64,000 nt of DNA from JACTMZ01 sp044359955 (lineage in GTDB: Bacteria > Verrucomicrobiota > Verrucomicrobiia > Chthoniobacterales > JACTMZ01): positions 124,001 to 188,000 of the forward strand of contig JBIKLF010000001.1 in the NCBI GenBank assembly GCA_044359955.1, written 5' to 3'. Shown piece by piece: positions 17,091 to 25,304 of this stretch (position 1 is the first letter of the stretch; every line of letters begins with the position of its first letter). A model generated the notes under the pieces. It had not been told where the DNA came from, made no database searches, and saw nothing but the letters and a program-made list of their open reading frames with translations. Position numbers and translations under genes: made by a program.

Positions 17091-17711
17091 TCAGGAGGGA
17101 AATTGCTGCCACTCGCGCCGCAGCGTGTCGACCAATTTGCGCAAGCGCAGGGTCAATCCCGGCTCGGAAAGGATTTCCTGTGCCGCGAGGGGATCGCGGA
17201 CAAGATGCTGCGCGAAGAGGTCGCCGAGCGTGGCCGGATCGTTCATTTCCCCGACCGCATTGATAAAAGTTTCCGGCAACTCGATCCCGCGCGAGACGAG
17301 GCCCGTGCAAATGTCCTGCAATTCGTGCCGCAATCCCTGCGCCGCCTCCTCGTCGTCGATCACCGTGGCCAGCGGTCTGGCCCGGCCGATCAGGTAGGGT
17401 TCCTTTTGCTCGAAATCGGTGAACTCGACCCGGCCCAACCCCTGCAGGATGAGTTGGCTGGTGCCGTCGGGCTGGCCCACGCAGGCGCGGACCAAACCGG
17501 CCCCGGCGACGGGAAAGATCGACTCCTCCCCGGTGTCCGGCCGCACCATGCCGACGGCGAAAATACGGTCGCCGGCCAGGACGGAGGCGAGCATCTCGCG
17601 GTAACGGGGTTCGAAAATGAAGAGCGGCATCAACGCATTGGGAAAAAGGGTCACTCCGGAGAGGGCCATCACGGGCATGGAGGCCGGAAGCGGGACGGAG
17701 TCCTTATTCAT
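17091..17711 (-). CDS. LON substrate-binding domain protein
   Basis: This 206-residue protein consists of the N-terminal domain of Lon protease without the ATPase or protease parts. Typical residues are PVMALSGVTLFPNALMPLFIFEPRYREML and, later, GRVEF (quoted motif shortened: LFPNALMPLFIFEPRYREML). Stand-alone LON domains are widespread, with no settled biochemical role. It is the first gene of an operon with xseA and is divergent from pyrH. The Met at 17711 gives the conserved N-terminus; 16 further residues could be read upstream. Confidence 0.88.
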   Translation of the reverse strand: MNKDSVPLPASMPVMALSGVTLFPNALMPLFIFEPRYREMLASVLAGDRIFAVGMVRPDTGEESIFPVAGAGLVRACVGQPDGTSQLILQGLGRVEFTDFEQKEPYLIGRARPLATVIDDEEAAQGLRHELQDICTGLVSRGIELPETFINAVGEMNDPATLGDLFAQHLVRDPLAAQEILSEPGLTLRLRKLVDTLRREWQQFPS

Positions 17712-17806
17712 CGCACCCCAATTTACGCCGGAATGCGCCCGCGGGGATCTTTTTTTCACGGCTTTTTCGCTTCAAGCCATGCGGTCCGCTCGGCTACTCT
17801 CCCCCT

Positions 17807-18532
17807 ATGCCCGAATCGCCCAAGTATCGCCGCGTGCTCCTCAAAATCAGCGGCGAGGCCCTGCGCGAGCCGGGCAGCAAAGATAATATCTCGCCCCAGA
17901 TCGTCAGCGCGCTCGCGGCCGAAATCAAGGAAGTGGCCGCCCTCGGGGTGCAACTTGCGGTGGTTGTCGGCGGCGGCAACATCTGGCGCGGACTGGCCGC
18001 CTCGCACCGCGGGATGAACCGCGCCACGGCCGACTACATGGGCATGCTGGCCACGGTGATCAACGGCATGGCCTTGATGAGCGGACTGGAAGACCTCGGT
18101 GTCACCACCCGTGTGCAAACCGCGATCGAAATGAACAACGTGGCCGAACCCTTCATTCTGCGGCGCGCCCTGCGGCATCTGGAAAACGGGCATGTCGTCA
18201 TTTTCGTCGCCGGCACCGGCAACCCTTTCTTTTCCACCGACACAACGGCGGCACTCCGCGCCAACGAGATCGGTGCCGACGTCATTCTCAAGGCCACCAA
18301 AGTCGACGGCATCTATGATGCCGACCCCAAGACGCACCCGGAGGCCCGGAAATACGACCAGATCACCTACACCGAGGCTTTGCAAAAGCGGTTGCAGGTC
18401 ATGGATTCGACCGCCTTCAGCCTTTGCATGGACAACAAGATGCCTATCGTGGTCTTCGACATCGCGGGCCCGAGCAACATCAAGCGCGCGGTCACGGGAG
18501 AACCGATCGGCACGCTGGTCACCGGAAACTGA
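17807..18532 (+). CDS. pyrH: UMP kinase
   Basis: This 241-residue amino-acid-kinase-fold enzyme phosphorylates UMP to UDP, the first committed step to UTP. The signature features are RVLLKISGEAL at the start, VVVGGGNIWRGL near 50, DYMGMLATVINGMAL, AGTGNPFFSTDTTAALRA near 140, and KVDGIYDADPK. It precedes frr by six bases; the pyrH-frr pair is conserved widely across bacteria. Confidence 0.97.
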   Translation: MPESPKYRRVLLKISGEALREPGSKDNISPQIVSALAAEIKEVAALGVQLAVVVGGGNIWRGLAASHRGMNRATADYMGMLATVINGMALMSGLEDLGVTTRVQTAIEMNNVAEPFILRRALRHLENGHVVIFVAGTGNPFFSTDTTAALRANEIGADVILKATKVDGIYDADPKTHPEARKYDQITYTEALQKRLQVMDSTAFSLCMDNKMPIVVFDIAGPSNIKRAVTGEPIGTLVTGN

Positions 18533-18538
18533 CAATTT

Positions 18539-19093
18539 ATGGACGAAATTCTTTTCACCGCAGAAGAGGGCATGGATAAAGCCCTCGATTTCATGAAGCA
18601 CGAATTCAGCAGCGTGCGCACCGGCAAAGCCTCACCGGCCCTCGTCGAGGGGATCGAGGTGGACGCCTACGGATCGGTCATGAAACTCAAGCAACTCGCG
18701 CTGATCAGCACGCCGGAACCGCGGCTGATCATCATTCAACCTTTCGACGCTTCGACCACCAAATCGATCGAGAAAGCGATCAACGAATCGAAGATCGGCA
18801 TCACACCCTCGGTCGACGGCAAAATCATCCGTCTTCCCGTCCCCGAACTCAGCGAGGAGCGGCGCAAGGACCTGGTCAAAACGCTCAAAAATATGGCCGA
18901 GGAAACCCGCGTGCGCCTGCGGGCGGCCCGCCGTCAGGCCATGGAAACGGCCAAGAAAATGCAGAAGGAGGGCAACCTGACCGAAGATGACCTGAAGAGC
19001 GCCGAGACGCAGATCCAAAAACTGACCGACAAATTCGTCGCCGATGTGGATGTCCATCTGACATCCAAGGAAGCTGACATCATGAAAATCTGA
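18539..19093 (+). CDS. frr: Ribosome recycling factor
   Basis: This 184-residue protein splits post-termination ribosomes together with EF-G. The family core is present: MDKALDFMKHEFSSVRTGKAS, VEVDAYGSVMKLKQLA-like residues, IQPFDASTTKSIEKAI, and the C-terminal coiled coil RRKDLVKTLKNMAEETRVRLR. Length is exactly typical. Its last base is shared with the start of the next gene (ATG at 19093), suggesting translational coupling. Confidence 0.97.
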   Translation: MDEILFTAEEGMDKALDFMKHEFSSVRTGKASPALVEGIEVDAYGSVMKLKQLALISTPEPRLIIIQPFDASTTKSIEKAINESKIGITPSVDGKIIRLPVPELSEERRKDLVKTLKNMAEETRVRLRAARRQAMETAKKMQKEGNLTEDDLKSAETQIQKLTDKFVADVDVHLTSKEADIMKI

Positions 19094-19590
19094 TGAACTT
19101 CCTTCGCCCACGGCAGCTTTTGGTTTTGGCTCTCTTACTGGCCGCTTTGACCGGCGCGTCCGCCAATGTGGCGCGCTGGGCCCCGGATTTCGGCTGGCTC
19201 AAGTCGGGCAGCAACCGCGCCACGCTGAAGTCGCTGCGCGGACAACCCGTGGTCCTGGTCGTGGCGCCGACGCCGCGGCACGGCAAGTTCCGCAAGCAAG
19301 TCAAAGAGCTGCAGAAGACCTACCAACTGCTCGGCAACGACAAATCGGTCATGGTCGCGGCCTTCACGCAGGAACCGGGCGTGATCCGCTCGAACATCCC
19401 GTTCGTGCTGGCCTCCAACCCCGGTGCCGTCGCGCAGTCTTACGGGGTGACGGGAGACTTTGCCGTCTTTGTCATAGGCCGCGATGGCAATCTCGATGAG
19501 ATTTCGGACCGCGTCCTGCCGGGCCAGCGCGTCCTCGACATCATCAATAACTCCTTCGTCGCGCAGCGCGACAACCGGCGCGCGGAGTAG
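19093..19590 (+). CDS. Secreted thioredoxin-like-fold protein (DUF4174-like)
   Basis: This 165-residue protein has a signal peptide (LLVLALLLAALTGASA) and a mature domain that opens with LKSLRGQPVVLVVAPTPRHGKF. That opening recalls the first strand and helix of thioredoxin-like proteins, but the CxxC pair is missing. The later segment YGVTGDFAVFVIGRDGNLDEIS matches the beta-hairpin of that fold. DUF4174 is my best guess. Its ATG starts on the last base of frr, so the two are coupled although the roles are unrelated. Confidence 0.6.
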   Translation: MNFLRPRQLLVLALLLAALTGASANVARWAPDFGWLKSGSNRATLKSLRGQPVVLVVAPTPRHGKFRKQVKELQKTYQLLGNDKSVMVAAFTQEPGVIRSNIPFVLASNPGAVAQSYGVTGDFAVFVIGRDGNLDEISDRVLPGQRVLDIINNSFVAQRDNRRAE

Positions 19591-19880
19591 GCGGGTCGCT
19601 TCGGTTCAGGTGGATCGCGCTCTCCGAGCGCGATGAGAGCGGTTTAAGAAAAGCTGTAGTTGCTCGTCGTTCCGGCGCCGAGGACGGCGCCGCTACAGAC
19701 AAATTTAAACCAAGCCCGAAAAGGCCGTAGACTTTACCTCTTAAGGTAGGGACGAGCGGCCCGCTCGTCCGCTCTCTGTAAAACGGACACGCGGGCCGCG
19801 CGCGGGCCGCGTGTCCCTACCCGACGATCGTCATTCGCGAGTCCAAGTCCTTTTGAGCATTGGTATTAAACCGCTCTATC
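19591..19880. repeat. Intergenic block of palindromic repeats
   Basis: No gene is visible in these 290 bases between converging genes. It holds at least three palindromic elements. One is ATCGCGCTC-TCC-GAGCGCGAT at 19614-19634. The second runs from CTGTAG to CTACAG (19654-19698) around a CGGCGCC/GGCGCCG hairpin. The third, 19746-19820, begins GTAGGGAC, ends GTCCCTAC and contains two self-complementary arms separated by a spacer. The block could also serve as a bidirectional terminator. Confidence 0.8.
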
Positions 19881-21203
19881 CTAAAAACTTTGGCGCACGG
19901 CGTCGGCAAGGCGGTCCGCGTGGTCTTCGAGCAAGCCCGCATCGCGCCCTTCGAGGAGGATGCGCAGCTTCGGCTCGGTGCCGCTGTAGCGGACCAAGAT
20001 GCGGCCGCGCGGGGCGAGGGCTTGCTCCGCGGCGGTCATGGCGGCCTGGATCGCCGGCACCGATTCGAGGGGTGGTTTGGATTTCACGACCACCGCGCGC
20101 TGCGCTTGCGGGTATTTCCGGAGCACTCGGCGGAGTTCGCTCAGGGGCTTTCCGCTCTCGGCCATGAGGCGGAAAATTTGCAGGGCGGAAACGAGTCCGT
20201 CGCCGGTTGTGCCGTGACGCAGAAAGATCATGTGTCCGCTCTGCTCGCCGCCGAGGATGAATCCGCCCGCGCGCATGGCTTCGAGCACATAGCGGTCGCC
20301 GACCGCGGTGCGGATCACTTGGCCGCCGGCTTGTTCGATGACTTCGTCGAGTCCGAGATTACTCATCACGGTGGCAACCACGGTTTGGCCCGCGAGTTCG
20401 CCGCGGCGCAGCAGGTCGAGGGCAGCCATGGCGAGCAGTTCGTCGCCGTCGAGCGGATCGCCGGTCTCATCGCAGAGGAGAAGGCGGTCGGCATCGCCGT
20501 CGTGGGAAAGTCCGACCTGGGCCCCGGTCTCTTTCACGAGACGACTGATCTCGTGGGACACGGTGCTACCGCAGCCGACATTGATGTTGCTTCCGTCGGG
20601 CGTGGCGTGGAAGACATGCACCTCGGCACCGAGCGCCCGGAGGGCGGCCGGGGTTGTCTCGAACGCGGCCCCGTTGGCGCAGTCCACCGCGACCTTCAGT
20701 CCGTGCAGGGAGAATCCGGCCGGCAAGGATTGCAGGGCGTGCGCCACGTATTGACGCGCGGCATGATCAAAGGCGGCAACAACTCCCGCCCCGTCGGTCG
20801 CGGGCCCCTCGAGTTGCTGCTCGATGGCGAATTCGGTGGCGTCGGGGAGTTTGAATCCGTCGCCGGAGAAAAATTTGATCCCGTTGTCGTGGGCCGGATT
20901 GTGGGACGCGGAAATGACCGCCCCGGCATCGAGGCGGTTTGCCACCACGAAGGCAGCCACCCCAGGGGTGGGAAGGACGCCAAGCAAGCGCACCTCGCCG
21001 CCGGCCGAGGCCATACCCCGTGCCAGTGCCTCCTCAAGCATCGGGCCGGATTCGCGCGTGTCGCGTCCGATGGCGATAACCGGCTTTTTTTTGCCCAGCA
21101 CACGGACGAGCGCGCGTCCCAGCTTTTCGGCGAACTCCGCCGTGATCGGTGTTTCACCGACACGGCCGCGGATGCCGTCGGTCCCGAAGTAGCGGCGGGT
21201 CAT
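19881..21203 (-). CDS. glmM: Phosphoglucosamine mutase
   Basis: This 440-residue enzyme interconverts glucosamine-6-phosphate and glucosamine-1-phosphate for peptidoglycan and LPS precursors. It opens with RRYFGTDGIRGRVG, carries the phosphoserine loop VISASHNPAHDNGIKFF near residue 100, the metal loop DGDADRLLL near 240, and a C-terminal RYSGTEPKLRILLEG phosphate-binding loop. It is the last gene of the cdaA operon; its start overlaps the stop of a 48-residue membrane protein gene by four bases. Confidence 0.97.
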   Translation of the reverse strand: MTRRYFGTDGIRGRVGETPITAEFAEKLGRALVRVLGKKKPVIAIGRDTRESGPMLEEALARGMASAGGEVRLLGVLPTPGVAAFVVANRLDAGAVISASHNPAHDNGIKFFSGDGFKLPDATEFAIEQQLEGPATDGAGVVAAFDHAARQYVAHALQSLPAGFSLHGLKVAVDCANGAAFETTPAALRALGAEVHVFHATPDGSNINVGCGSTVSHEISRLVKETGAQVGLSHDGDADRLLLCDETGDPLDGDELLAMAALDLLRRGELAGQTVVATVMSNLGLDEVIEQAGGQVIRTAVGDRYVLEAMRAGGFILGGEQSGHMIFLRHGTTGDGLVSALQIFRLMAESGKPLSELRRVLRKYPQAQRAVVVKSKPPLESVPAIQAAMTAAEQALAPRGRILVRYSGTEPKLRILLEGRDAGLLEDHADRLADAVRQSF

Positions 21204-21346
21204 TTTTTGGCGCGTTCGGAAGATGTCGCGCGGCTGCGTCCGTCGCCACCGGGATCCACATTGTGCTGGATGAGATACCAGACGACCGCGGCCAGCACGA
21301 GGCAGGTCAGCTTAACTTTCCAATTGTGCAGGAGAATCTGTTTCAT
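21200..21346 (-). CDS. 48-residue membrane protein in the CdaR position
   Basis: This tiny gene overlaps the 3' end of cdaA by 35 bases and the start of glmM by four (ATGA). The protein begins KQILLHNWKVKLTCLVLA and has one membrane helix (about 11-29), then a short Gly/Ser/Arg tail. In Firmicutes the same slot holds cdaR (ybbR), whose N-terminus is also N-W-x-x-K-L followed by one helix, but CdaR then has several periplasmic YbbR domains. Here nothing follows the helix. I read it as a minimal CdaR-like anchor, by position and N-terminal resemblance only. Confidence 0.6.
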   Translation of the reverse strand: MKQILLHNWKVKLTCLVLAAVVWYLIQHNVDPGGDGRSRATSSERAKK

Positions 21347-22106
21347 ACTTCTCGAGGAGGAGGAGTTGGTTGAGGCGACGGCGGAAGCGGTCGATGTTGA
21401 GGTTGCGTTCGAGGATGCCGCGATGGCAGAGCGAGACGTGGCCGGTTTCCTCCGAGACCAGGATGGCAATGGCGTCCGATTCCTCAGTGATACCGATGCC
21501 GGCACGATGGCGCAGCCCGAGACTGCGGTCGAGGTCTTCGCGCGCGGTGAGCGGAAAGATGCACGCTGCGGCGGTCACACGGTCGTTCTGCACGATGACA
21601 CCGCCGTCATGCAGCACCGTCTTAGGGTGAAAGATGGTCAGGATGAGTTCCTTGGAAAACACGGCGTCGAGATCGACGCCGGTCGAGGCGAATTGGCGGA
21701 TGCTGATGTCGCGCTCGAGGGCGATGAGCGCGCCGAATTGGCGCCTGGCCAGATCGAAAACGGTGTCGACCAGTTGGTCGATCGATTCTTTTTTCTGCAG
21801 GGCGGACCGGAAGAAATGCTGGCTGCCGAGTTCGGTCAGGGCCCGCCGCAATTCCGGTTGGAAAATGACCACCAGGGCGATGGCGAGAAAAACGGAGAAG
21901 CTGCGGAGGAGCCAGCCGATGACGTTGAGGTCGAGCAGTTGGGAGGCCAGCGTGAGGCTGATGAAGATCAGGGCGAGTCCGACGAGAATCTTCGCCCCCG
22001 GCGTGCCGCGGAAATAAAGATAGCCGTAGTAAAGCAGCACGGCGAGCAACACGACCTCGACGGCACTGGTCCAATTGGTGCTGATAAATTCGATGACGGG
22101 CTCCAT
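21312..22106 (-). CDS. cdaA: Membrane diadenylate cyclase
   Basis: This 264-residue protein makes the second messenger c-di-AMP from two ATP. Three membrane helices occupy about 15-90, followed by the DAC (DisA_N) domain from about 105. The catalytic motifs are HDGGVIV near 170 and GLRHRAGIGI near 200. The family usually reads DGA and (G/A)TRHRAA, so the Ala-to-Gly change in the first motif is a modest departure. The GALIALERD and ILVSEETGHVSL segments are canonical. It begins the cdaA - small membrane protein - glmM operon. Confidence 0.93.
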   Translation of the reverse strand: MEPVIEFISTNWTSAVEVVLLAVLLYYGYLYFRGTPGAKILVGLALIFISLTLASQLLDLNVIGWLLRSFSVFLAIALVVIFQPELRRALTELGSQHFFRSALQKKESIDQLVDTVFDLARRQFGALIALERDISIRQFASTGVDLDAVFSKELILTIFHPKTVLHDGGVIVQNDRVTAAACIFPLTAREDLDRSLGLRHRAGIGITEESDAIAILVSEETGHVSLCHRGILERNLNIDRFRRRLNQLLLLEKYETDSPAQLES

Positions 22107-22214
22107 CGGTTCTCATTCTGCACGCCCCGCGGGCCAGGGGCGAGCGCGCAGTCCGCGGGGTGGGGGGATTTTTGCCTCTGGATTTGACGGCGGACCAAGC
22201 GTAATTTGCCAGGT

Positions 22215-22706
22215 ATGTCGCAGCAACAAGTCGTTCCCGTCCAACTCAAGGCCGTCGTCCCGACCGCCAATGGCGCGGCCCTGTTTCTCGGCACGGAGGA
22301 AAAAACCTTCGTTATTTATGTCGATGCCACGGTCGGCCACGCGATCAACATGTTCCTCGCGGGCACGGAGAAAGAGCGTCCGCTGACCCACGATCTCATG
22401 GCCCACGTGCTGGCCGCCTTCGGCGCGAAGGTGGACCGGGCGGTGATCAATGATGTGAAAAACAGCACGTTCTACGCCCGGCTCATTGTCTCGGCGGAAA
22501 ACGAATTGCATCAAAAGAAAATCATCGAATTGGATGCGCGGCCGAGCGACTGCATCGCCATGGCCATCCAGCAAAAAGCACCGATTTTGGTCAGCCGCAC
22601 CGTGCTCGACGAGGTGGATGATGCCTCCGACGCGCTCAAGCAGCTCGAAGCGACGAAGGAGCAGGGCGGGGAACCGCCGATCGTCGGGGAAGGCGAAGAG
22701 GAATAA
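22215..22706 (+). CDS. Bifunctional nuclease (BFN) domain protein
   Basis: This 163-residue protein has the BFN (DUF151) domain. Typical residues are PVQLKAVVPTANGAALFLG, the H-D-L segment RPLTHDLMAHVLAAFGA, FYARLIV and ELDARPSDCIAMA. Homologues include plant wound-responsive proteins and Thermotoga proteins of known structure, but the biochemical role in bacteria is unsettled. The ATG at 22215 gives a clean N-terminus. A Glu/Gly-rich acidic tail ends the protein. It precedes obg by 38 bases and is divergent from cdaA. Confidence 0.88.
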   Translation: MSQQQVVPVQLKAVVPTANGAALFLGTEEKTFVIYVDATVGHAINMFLAGTEKERPLTHDLMAHVLAAFGAKVDRAVINDVKNSTFYARLIVSAENELHQKKIIELDARPSDCIAMAIQQKAPILVSRTVLDEVDDASDALKQLEATKEQGGEPPIVGEGEEE

Positions 22707-22744
22707 CCGAAGCGCCGGGGTTCCCCCGCGTGCCAGCCCCAGCC

Positions 22745-23818
22745 ATGTTTATCGACCAAATCCGCATCCACGCCATTGCCGGCAGTGGCGGGAACGGGTG
22801 CTCCAGCTTCCGCCGCGAGAAATTCGTCCCGCTGGGCGGTCCCGATGGGGGCGATGGCGGTGACGGCGGCAGCATCATCCTGCGCGCCGACCCGCAGATC
22901 GACACCTTGGTCAGTCTTTATTACGAACCGATTGTCCGGGCCAAAAGCGGCGGCAACGGGATGGGTAAGCAGAAATACGGTCGCGCGGCGCCGGACAAAA
23001 TCGTTCCCGTGCCGGTCGGGACACTGGTTTACCGGCTGCCGGACGTTGCGCCGCATGATCCCTTGAAATTCGTGGAGGAAGAGAAGCAGCCCCCGCGCCG
23101 GCGGAAGTTGGAGGCGAAGGATCTCGAATTGCTCGTCGATCTGGACCAGCCGGAGGCGGAATTTTTGCTCGGTCAGGGTGGCCGCGGCGGCCGGGGCAAT
23201 ATCCATTTCAAAAGTTCGCGCAACCGCGCGCCGCGGCAATACACCGAGGGCACGCCGGGCGAAGAGGGGTGGTTCTTTCTCGAGTTGCGCATGATCGCCG
23301 ACGCCGGCTTGGTCGGCTATCCGAACGCCGGGAAATCGACTCTGCTCGGGGCGCTTTCGGCCGCGCACCCGAAGGTGGCGGCCTACCCGTTCACCACTTT
23401 GCATCCGATGGTTGGGGTGATGGATTTCCCCGGCTTCCGCCGCGCCACCATCGCCGACATTCCCGGACTGATCGAAGGCGCGCATCTCGATGTCGGACTC
23501 GGGCACGATTTTTTGCGGCACATCGTTCGTTGCCGCACGCTGCTCTTGGTGGTCGATGCCGCCGGCAGCGAGGGGCGCGATCCGGTCGAGGACGTGCGGA
23601 AAATCCGCGAGGAATTGAGCCTTTACGATCCCTTGCTGGCGCGGCGCCCGTGGGCTTTGGTGGCCAACAAGACGGATTTGCCGGGAGCGGCCGAGAACCT
23701 GCCGCGTTTGGCCCAGGAGTTTCCCGGTGTGTCCCTCATCGCCATCTCGGCCCAACAAAAAGGGAATTTGGAGGAACTGCAGAAGTTCCTCGATGCCGAG
23801 GTGGGCCACCCCGGTTGA
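22745..23818 (+). CDS. obg: GTPase Obg
   Basis: This 357-residue GTPase acts in 50S ribosome assembly and stress control. It starts with the glycine-rich Obg fold (FIDQIRIHAIAGSGGNGC, GGPDGGDGGDGGSI). The G domain has P-loop GYPNAGKST near 180, the switch-II DIPGLIEGAHLDVGLGHDFL, and NKTD for guanine specificity. A loop of about 30 extra residues inside the Obg fold (KFVEEEKQPPRRRKLEAKD) is unusual but occurs in relatives. The ATG at 22745 gives the conserved MFIDQ start. Confidence 0.96.
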   Translation: MFIDQIRIHAIAGSGGNGCSSFRREKFVPLGGPDGGDGGDGGSIILRADPQIDTLVSLYYEPIVRAKSGGNGMGKQKYGRAAPDKIVPVPVGTLVYRLPDVAPHDPLKFVEEEKQPPRRRKLEAKDLELLVDLDQPEAEFLLGQGGRGGRGNIHFKSSRNRAPRQYTEGTPGEEGWFFLELRMIADAGLVGYPNAGKSTLLGALSAAHPKVAAYPFTTLHPMVGVMDFPGFRRATIADIPGLIEGAHLDVGLGHDFLRHIVRCRTLLLVVDAAGSEGRDPVEDVRKIREELSLYDPLLARRPWALVANKTDLPGAAENLPRLAQEFPGVSLIAISAQQKGNLEELQKFLDAEVGHPG

Positions 23819-24008
23819 CCGCCGGCGATCACGTGGAACACGCCGCCGAAAACGAGTCCGAAGGTTCCGAGAAATTCCGCGATGGTTGGTTGATGGGCTC
23901 CGCCGGATTGGAGTTGCAGGGGGTTATTCCAGCTTCACTCTTGAATGGCAGGGCCAGCAAAGCATTGCCGAAAGAGGGTCGGAAGGGCAGGATGCCGGGT
24001 TCAAAATC

Positions 24009-25304
24009 ATGCGCGAAATAGGCATAGGTCTGGCCGGATTCGGCACGGTAGGAGCCGGGGTTTTCCTCAATCTGGAAAAAAACCGGGCGTTGCTCCGTGA
24101 GCGGACGGGCTGCGACTTGGTGGTGCGCAAGGTCGCCGTGCGGGATTTGGGTAAAAAACGTGCGGCGGGGTTGCCGTCCGGTCTGCTCACCGGCCAATGG
24201 CGCGACCTGCTGGAAGATCCGCAGATCGAGGTTGTGGTGGAACTGATGGGCGGCATCGAGCAACCGCTCGAGTTGATCTTGCAGGCCATCGAGCGCGGCA
24301 AAATCGTCGTGACCGGCAACAAAGCCCTGCTCGCGGAGCACGGCGCGGAAATTTTCCAACGGGCCGCGGCGAAGAAAGTCCCGGTCTTCTACGAGGCGGC
24401 GGTGGCCGGCGGCATCCCGATCATCAAGGCGGTGCGCGAGGCTTTCGTGGCGAATCACTTCCAGCGCGTCCGCGGCATCATCAACGGCACGAGCAACTAC
24501 ATCCTCACGCGCATGAGCGAAAGCGGACTGGATTTCGCGGCGGCCTTGGCCGAGGCGCAGGAGGCGGGTTACGCGGAAGCCGACCCGACGCTCGACGTCA
24601 ACGGCTGGGACGCCGGCCACAAAGCGGTCATTCTGGCTTCGCTCGCTTACGGCTTTTGGGTGCCGAGCCAGGACGTTCTGGTCGAGGGCATCGAGCGCAT
24701 CGCGCCGGAGGATATTCGTTTTGCCGCGCAACTCGGCTACACGCTCAAGCTGCTCGCCTTCATCGATGCGGGGGCAGATGGCGCGGTCGAGGTCAGCGTG
24801 CAACCGGCCCTCGTCCCGAACGCCAATATTCTTGCCTCGGTGCGCGGTGTCTTCAATGCCATCGCCGTGCGTGGTGACGTGGTGGGAGATGCGCTTTTTT
24901 ACGGACGCGGGGCCGGGCAGGATCCGACGGCCAGTTCGGTGCTCGGCGACCTGGCCGATGCGGCGCTGGCCTTGCAGTCGCCGCGCGCCTCCTACGGGTT
25001 CATTCCGCACACGCTTTACGGCAAGCTCCGTCCGGCCTCCGACGTGGTCAGCCCGTTCTATCTGCGCCTCGGCGTGGATGACAAACCGGGGGTGCTGGCC
25101 CGCATTGCCGGTCTGCTCGGCGAGGCGGGGATCGGCATTTCTTCGGTCATCCAACCCGAGACGGAAGAGGGCGCGAAAGCCGCACTCGTATTGATGATCC
25201 ACGATGCGCCGCGTGGAAAGATGTTGTCCGCTCTGGGTAAAATCCGCGCGCTCGATTGCGTGCACGACGAACCGGCGCTCTACCGGGTGGAGGCGGAGGC
25301 GTGA
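24009..25304 (+). CDS. hom: Homoserine dehydrogenase
   Basis: This 431-residue enzyme reduces aspartate semialdehyde to homoserine. It has an N-terminal NAD(P)-binding loop (GLAGFGTVGAGVF), the core VTGNKALLAEHG, EAAVAGGIPIIKAVRE, GIINGTSNYILTRM, and a C-terminal ACT domain (from about 345, LRLGVDDKPGVLARIAGLL) that usually binds threonine. It begins a hom-thrC-lysC operon, in which thrC starts on an overlapping GTG. The ATG at 24009 gives the conserved N-terminus; 190 bases upstream back to obg look non-coding. Confidence 0.95.
   Translation: MREIGIGLAGFGTVGAGVFLNLEKNRALLRERTGCDLVVRKVAVRDLGKKRAAGLPSGLLTGQWRDLLEDPQIEVVVELMGGIEQPLELILQAIERGKIVVTGNKALLAEHGAEIFQRAAAKKVPVFYEAAVAGGIPIIKAVREAFVANHFQRVRGIINGTSNYILTRMSESGLDFAAALAEAQEAGYAEADPTLDVNGWDAGHKAVILASLAYGFWVPSQDVLVEGIERIAPEDIRFAAQLGYTLKLLAFIDAGADGAVEVSVQPALVPNANILASVRGVFNAIAVRGDVVGDALFYGRGAGQDPTASSVLGDLADAALALQSPRASYGFIPHTLYGKLRPASDVVSPFYLRLGVDDKPGVLARIAGLLGEAGIGISSVIQPETEEGAKAALVLMIHDAPRGKMLSALGKIRALDCVHDEPALYRVEAEA

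Noticed and set aside
23819..24008. A leader peptide or riboswitch before hom
   Set aside because: I could not find a Thr/Met-rich short frame or a riboswitch core in the 190 bases; no structure is supported.
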